From: Alphaproteobacteria bacterium
GTDB taxonomy: Bacteria > Pseudomonadota > Alphaproteobacteria > RF32 > CAG-239
Assembly: GCA_017479785.1 (NCBI GenBank)
Contig: JAFVBT010000069.1
Location: forward strand, 1 to 8,239
Direction of reading: 5' to 3'
DNA: 8,239 nucleotides
Part shown: positions 5,452 to 8,239 of the stretch, in pieces
Layout of the letters: each line of letters begins with the position of its first letter
How positions within the stretch are numbered: position 1 is the first letter of the stretch
Translations under genes and position numbers: made by a program
The notes under the pieces: generated by a model
What the model was told of the DNA's origin: nothing
Databases searched by the model: none
What the model saw: only the letters and a program-made list of their open reading frames with translations

Positions 5452-7329
5452 ATGAGTTTACGAACACTTACGGATAAAATTAAATCAATTCCGGCCAAAG
5501 ACATTTATGATTTTTTTCAAGAAGACGCCGTTTGGCTTTTCTTATGGCTTATTTTCGGTGCTGTTTGTTGCGGATTGACACAATTTGATTTTTTATGGGA
5601 CTTTACCAACTACCATTTATATAATCCGTGGTATTGGTTTGACAGCAAAGGTTATGATGTATACTCGCCGCTCGGTTCCATTAACTCATTTTTTAATCCT
5701 TTGCCGGATACTCCGCTTTATTACATGATTAAGTGGTTTAATAATTATGCCACTTTAATATATGCTCTTCAAGGTTTGTGGTTCGGCGGGCTGATTTATA
5801 TGTTTCATAAGTGCGCCCTGTTGTTTTTTGATAAAGAAGGTTATCGCAACATTATTTTGTTTGTTTTAACAATGGCTATTGCCATCACCGGTCAGGCAAC
5901 TTGGTTTCAGGCCGGAGCATCCACCAATGAAACACAAATTGCCTTTTTCGCCATGTGGGGCATATATCTGGTCTTAAGAAACGAAAAATATCCCGAATTA
6001 CAAACGGGTAGAAACTATTTTTGGGCCGGCGTTGTTTTAGGTGTTGTTTTGGGATTGAAGCAAACAAGCGTGCCTTACGCTTTCGGCCTTGGTTTAACGA
6101 TGCTGATTTTATTCAAAAACTATAAAAAGCCGATAAATATTATCGGAATGTATATTTTAGGCGGTTTCATCGGTTGCATGGCAATTTACGGATTTGTTTT
6201 ATATCGGAATTATGTGGACTACGGTAATCCGGTTATGCCGTTCTTAAACACGATTTTTAAATCGGAATATTATGATATTGCCGATTTTCAAGACAGACGC
6301 CATATTCCGGTAAGTTTCTGGGAATTTTTATATTATCCGTATATTTGGGAAAGCCGCGCTGCCGAAATTCAGTTTATAGATTGCCGCAGCAGTGTTTTTT
6401 ATACAATCTCATGGGGATTCGGCTTATACGCTCTTATTTATTATCTGCGCCACCATCATCGCGCACCGTTCTTGGAATCGCATTTAAATGTTTTCACAAT
6501 TATCTATATGTTTATTGCTTATATAATATGGACTATGTTGTTTTCTATTTTACGATATACCATACCACTGGAAATGTTCTTTGCCATTTTCATTGTCAAG
6601 ACAATGGACGTTTTGTTGTTCAGATATTATAAATGGTGGTTGGTTCTGTTTCAAATAATTGCCACACAAATTTTACTTTTTGAATTTTTGACCGTCCCGA
6701 CACACGAAGCATGGGGACGTACCGATTTTTTGAGACGTAATGACTTTTTATCCATGGAAAAAATATATCTTCCGGAAAATACTTTGGTTAAATTGTACAA
6801 TTTACCGATTGGGGTTGTTATTCCGCTCTTGGCGCAAAATAACAAATATTTCAAAGTTGTATCGTATGTTGATGATTGTTTCGGCATGAATACCGACTTT
6901 GTAGAACGCAATAAGTTTGCCGAAATACGTGATAAAGTTGTTGCGGAGCATAAAGGGCCTGTTGTTATTTTTGCCGTCGGTGATATAACCGCGGAAATTT
7001 TGAGAAAAAATGAAATTGTTCATTCACCGGATTTCGACGGCGATATAGAAAAATTACAAGAAGTGGATAATCAACGCTTTCAATTTCGCGCACATCATTT
7101 CCATTATGTTCTGGACGATTATGAGGCCGGCTATCATCGCATGACGGTTGCCAGAGAGGACTTGGAAAACCTTTCCAAGGTTCCTGTCGGAAAAGTCAGT
7201 TATAAGCCTGATAACAACGAGCTGAGTAAAATGTACTGCCGCCCGCTGAAAATTACGCTTGATCACAAACGCTATGTGGTTTGCGTGCCGGAAGAATTAA
7301 AATTCCAGATTTTATCCAGCTTATACTGA
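5452..7329 (+). CDS. Multi-spanning GT-C-like membrane glycosyltransferase (putative), 625 aa
   Basis: A large inner-membrane protein that probably transfers a sugar from a lipid-linked donor, judged from its layout. A short cytoplasmic N-terminus leads to a first membrane segment (about 26-44). The first external loop has FDFLWDFTNYHLYNPW (45-60) and SFFNPLPDTPLYY (79-91). In GT-C enzymes an Asp in this loop is catalytic, and Asp46 or Asp50 would be candidates. About ten more hydrophobic segments follow up to residue 414 (for example 132-147, 188-221, 229-250, 318-331, 345-366 and 370-414). A soluble C-terminal domain of about 210 residues (415-625) is then probably periplasmic. The ribosome site is weak (GGGAT, 7 nt before the ATG). 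It has its own promoter and ends 10 bases from a convergent gene. I cannot name a family or an acceptor; a polymerase or flippase of similar topology is possible. Confidence 0.7.
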   Translation: MSLRTLTDKIKSIPAKDIYDFFQEDAVWLFLWLIFGAVCCGLTQFDFLWDFTNYHLYNPWYWFDSKGYDVYSPLGSINSFFNPLPDTPLYYMIKWFNNYATLIYALQGLWFGGLIYMFHKCALLFFDKEGYRNIILFVLTMAIAITGQATWFQAGASTNETQIAFFAMWGIYLVLRNEKYPELQTGRNYFWAGVVLGVVLGLKQTSVPYAFGLGLTMLILFKNYKKPINIIGMYILGGFIGCMAIYGFVLYRNYVDYGNPVMPFLNTIFKSEYYDIADFQDRRHIPVSFWEFLYYPYIWESRAAEIQFIDCRSSVFYTISWGFGLYALIYYLRHHHRAPFLESHLNVFTIIYMFIAYIIWTMLFSILRYTIPLEMFFAIFIVKTMDVLLFRYYKWWLVLFQIIATQILLFEFLTVPTHEAWGRTDFLRRNDFLSMEKIYLPENTLVKLYNLPIGVVIPLLAQNNKYFKVVSYVDDCFGMNTDFVERNKFAEIRDKVVAEHKGPVVIFAVGDITAEILRKNEIVHSPDFDGDIEKLQEVDNQRFQFRAHHFHYVLDDYEAGYHRMTVAREDLENLSKVPVGKVSYKPDNNELSKMYCRPLKITLDHKRYVVCVPEELKFQILSSLY

Positions 7330-7339
7330 TATTAAATTT

Positions 7340-7867
7340 TTATCCGTTCGCCAACGTACAATAATGGCGGAAGTAAAAATATTCGGCAATACTAATGATG
7401 CCGTATGCAATTACGTAGCTGCCGACGGTTAAAATCAATGCCCACTCGCCTAACTGTTGCGAAGTGAGAATAAAAAATGCCAGTATAACTCCCAAAACAC
7501 CGCTTATCATACTCCAGCCCCAAGGCATTCCGAGTTTTCTGATTTCCAAACTTCCGGTAATTTGCATTGAACCTGTCGCTAAAATCCATAAAGCGAAAAA
7601 GACCGGTAATGTTTCCACCGTTAAACCTAAATCAGTTAAGAATATCAATCCGATAAACATATCAAACAAACCGACAATCATATACCAGCCGGAATATTGA
7701 CTGAGCGAAAAAGCAATATAGCCGCAACCGAGCAGAAATATTATCAAACCGAGATAAAAAGCCATCGCCAACAACGATGATACCGGATTAGCCCATATCA
7801 TCACACCTAAGATCAACATAATCAAACCGGCAACCAAGTGCCAAATACTACATCTTTTATCCTGCAT
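7340..7867 (-). CDS. HdeD-like (DUF308-type) six-span membrane protein, 175 aa
   Basis: A small inner-membrane protein of the HdeD/DUF308 kind. E. coli HdeD is linked to acid resistance; most homologues have no proven role. Six hydrophobic segments are seen (about residues 9-25, 30-54, 60-79, 85-105, 115-134 and 139-165) as three hairpins. These have the family's recurring Gly-rich openings (LVAGLIMLILGVMIWANP, YMIVGLFDMFIGLIF, SMISGVLGVILAFFIL). I chose ATG 7867 because a perfect AAGGAG lies 7 nt upstream. A longer in-frame start at 7897 would add ten residues and place that site inside the coding region. It converges on the 625-residue protein gene, with 10 bp between stops and no clear terminator there. 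A hairpin CGCCA/TGGCG near the stop lacks a T-run. Confidence 0.82.
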   Translation of the reverse strand: MQDKRCSIWHLVAGLIMLILGVMIWANPVSSLLAMAFYLGLIIFLLGCGYIAFSLSQYSGWYMIVGLFDMFIGLIFLTDLGLTVETLPVFFALWILATGSMQITGSLEIRKLGMPWGWSMISGVLGVILAFFILTSQQLGEWALILTVGSYVIAYGIISIAEYFYFRHYCTLANG

Positions 7868-7874
7868 ATTTTTT

Positions 7875-7880
7875 CTCCTT
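7875..7880 (-). promoter_or_regulatory. Shine-Dalgarno AAGGAG that fixes the HdeD-like start
   Basis: AAGGAG on the minus strand (7880-7875), 7 nt before the ATG at 7867. It is the best ribosome site in the window and decides against the upstream ATG at 7897. Confidence 0.85.
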
Positions 7881-7936
7881 GCCGGATAAAAATACACATC
7901 GGGAAACCCAAGTTCAATATGGCTGAAAGCTGTAAT

Positions 7937-8239
7937 TTATCTGCCGCCGCGCGATAGATTATGATATGCAAGCGTGAAGTCAGCCGTTTTAACTTCTTTA
8001 TGAGATTGTAACATTATATTTTTCAGCCCGAGATCTACATCATCAGATTTTTCAATAATAGAGAAAAATTGCGCAGCAATATAATCATTCTTGTCATCAT
8101 CTACAATACATTGTTGCGTTAAATATTTATCTATCTCAACAATATTGTCCGAAGAAACAACATATTCAGTTCCGCCACTCTGTTGCTCCACCAAATTATA
8201 AACATCTTGTTTACTCATATCATTTAATAAATCATAACA
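7937..8239 (-). CDS. Unrecognised small acidic protein, possibly the C-terminal part of a longer gene
   Basis: I recognise no family. From ATG 8218 the frame encodes 93 residues rich in Asp and Glu, beginning MSKQDVYNLVEQQSGG. It has no membrane segment or signal peptide and a basic end (NLSRGGR). No Shine-Dalgarno sequence precedes that ATG. The frame stays open to the window edge, reading CYDLLND before the Met, so the true start may lie outside and this may be the tail of a larger protein; I therefore give the open frame to 8239. It is co-directional with the HdeD-like gene, with about 70 bases between them and no evident terminator, so they may be co-transcribed. It could also be a non-genic frame. 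Confidence 0.5.
   Translation of the reverse strand, partial: CYDLLNDMSKQDVYNLVEQQSGGTEYVVSSDNIVEIDKYLTQQCIVDDDKNDYIAAQFFSIIEKSDDVDLGLKNIMLQSHKEVKTADFTLAYHNLSRGGR

Noticed and set aside
7343..7370. CGCCA/TGGCG hairpin between the convergent genes as a terminator
   Set aside because: The stem is only 5 bp with an 11-nt loop and no T-run, and it lies in the coding end of the HdeD-like gene.

Overview
The window looks like chromosomal DNA of an AT-rich Gram-negative alphaproteobacterium, possibly one of the uncultured gut lineages. The reasons are an M23 peptidase of the alphaproteobacterial LysM-like plus M23 layout, a PfkB-family kinase of the type annotated as adenosine kinase in Alphaproteobacteria, an HdeD-type membrane protein, and low G+C in most genes (64 G/C in 180 bases sampled from the 625-residue membrane protein). 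Lineage is inference; no rRNA or marker gene is present.

Left part (1-1631). An M23 endopeptidase gene reads leftwards off the window edge, cut at its first zinc ligand. Divergent from it is a tRNA-Asp (GUC) with its own promoter and an intrinsic terminator. The 3' end of this tRNA, the terminator and a short tail (about 90 bp) occur a second time 217 bp downstream, like the direct repeat left by integration at a tRNA 3' end. Only 127 bp lie between the copies, including a perfect hairpin.

Middle part (1632-2538). A 500-bp stretch without a convincing gene holds an inverted repeat and a leader hairpin. It leads to a compact gene of much higher G+C (101 of 180 bases counted), which resembles small phage or mobile-element proteins beginning with a 'NMTPHTIN'-type motif and ends in a strong terminator. 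This block looks acquired, perhaps from Bacteroidota or one of their phages.

Right part (2539-8239). A 176-residue membrane protein has a (Cys-Gly)6-Cys tract, a Met/His-rich segment and a second Cys/His cluster, so it is a candidate metal-binding protein. It converges, through a shared bidirectional terminator, on a leftward operon of two CHR-family (chromate transporter type) half-subunits and the PfkB kinase. The first half-subunit carries an in-frame TAA in its middle and is called a pseudogene or interrupted gene. From the same intergenic region a 625-residue GT-C-like membrane protein is transcribed rightwards. It converges on an HdeD/DUF308-type membrane protein, followed by a small unrecognised acidic ORF that may continue past the right edge.

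No complete new defence or mobile system is visible. The items most worth following up are the Cys-Gly/Met/His membrane protein, the duplicated tRNA 3' end next to the foreign gene, and the interrupted transporter subunit.
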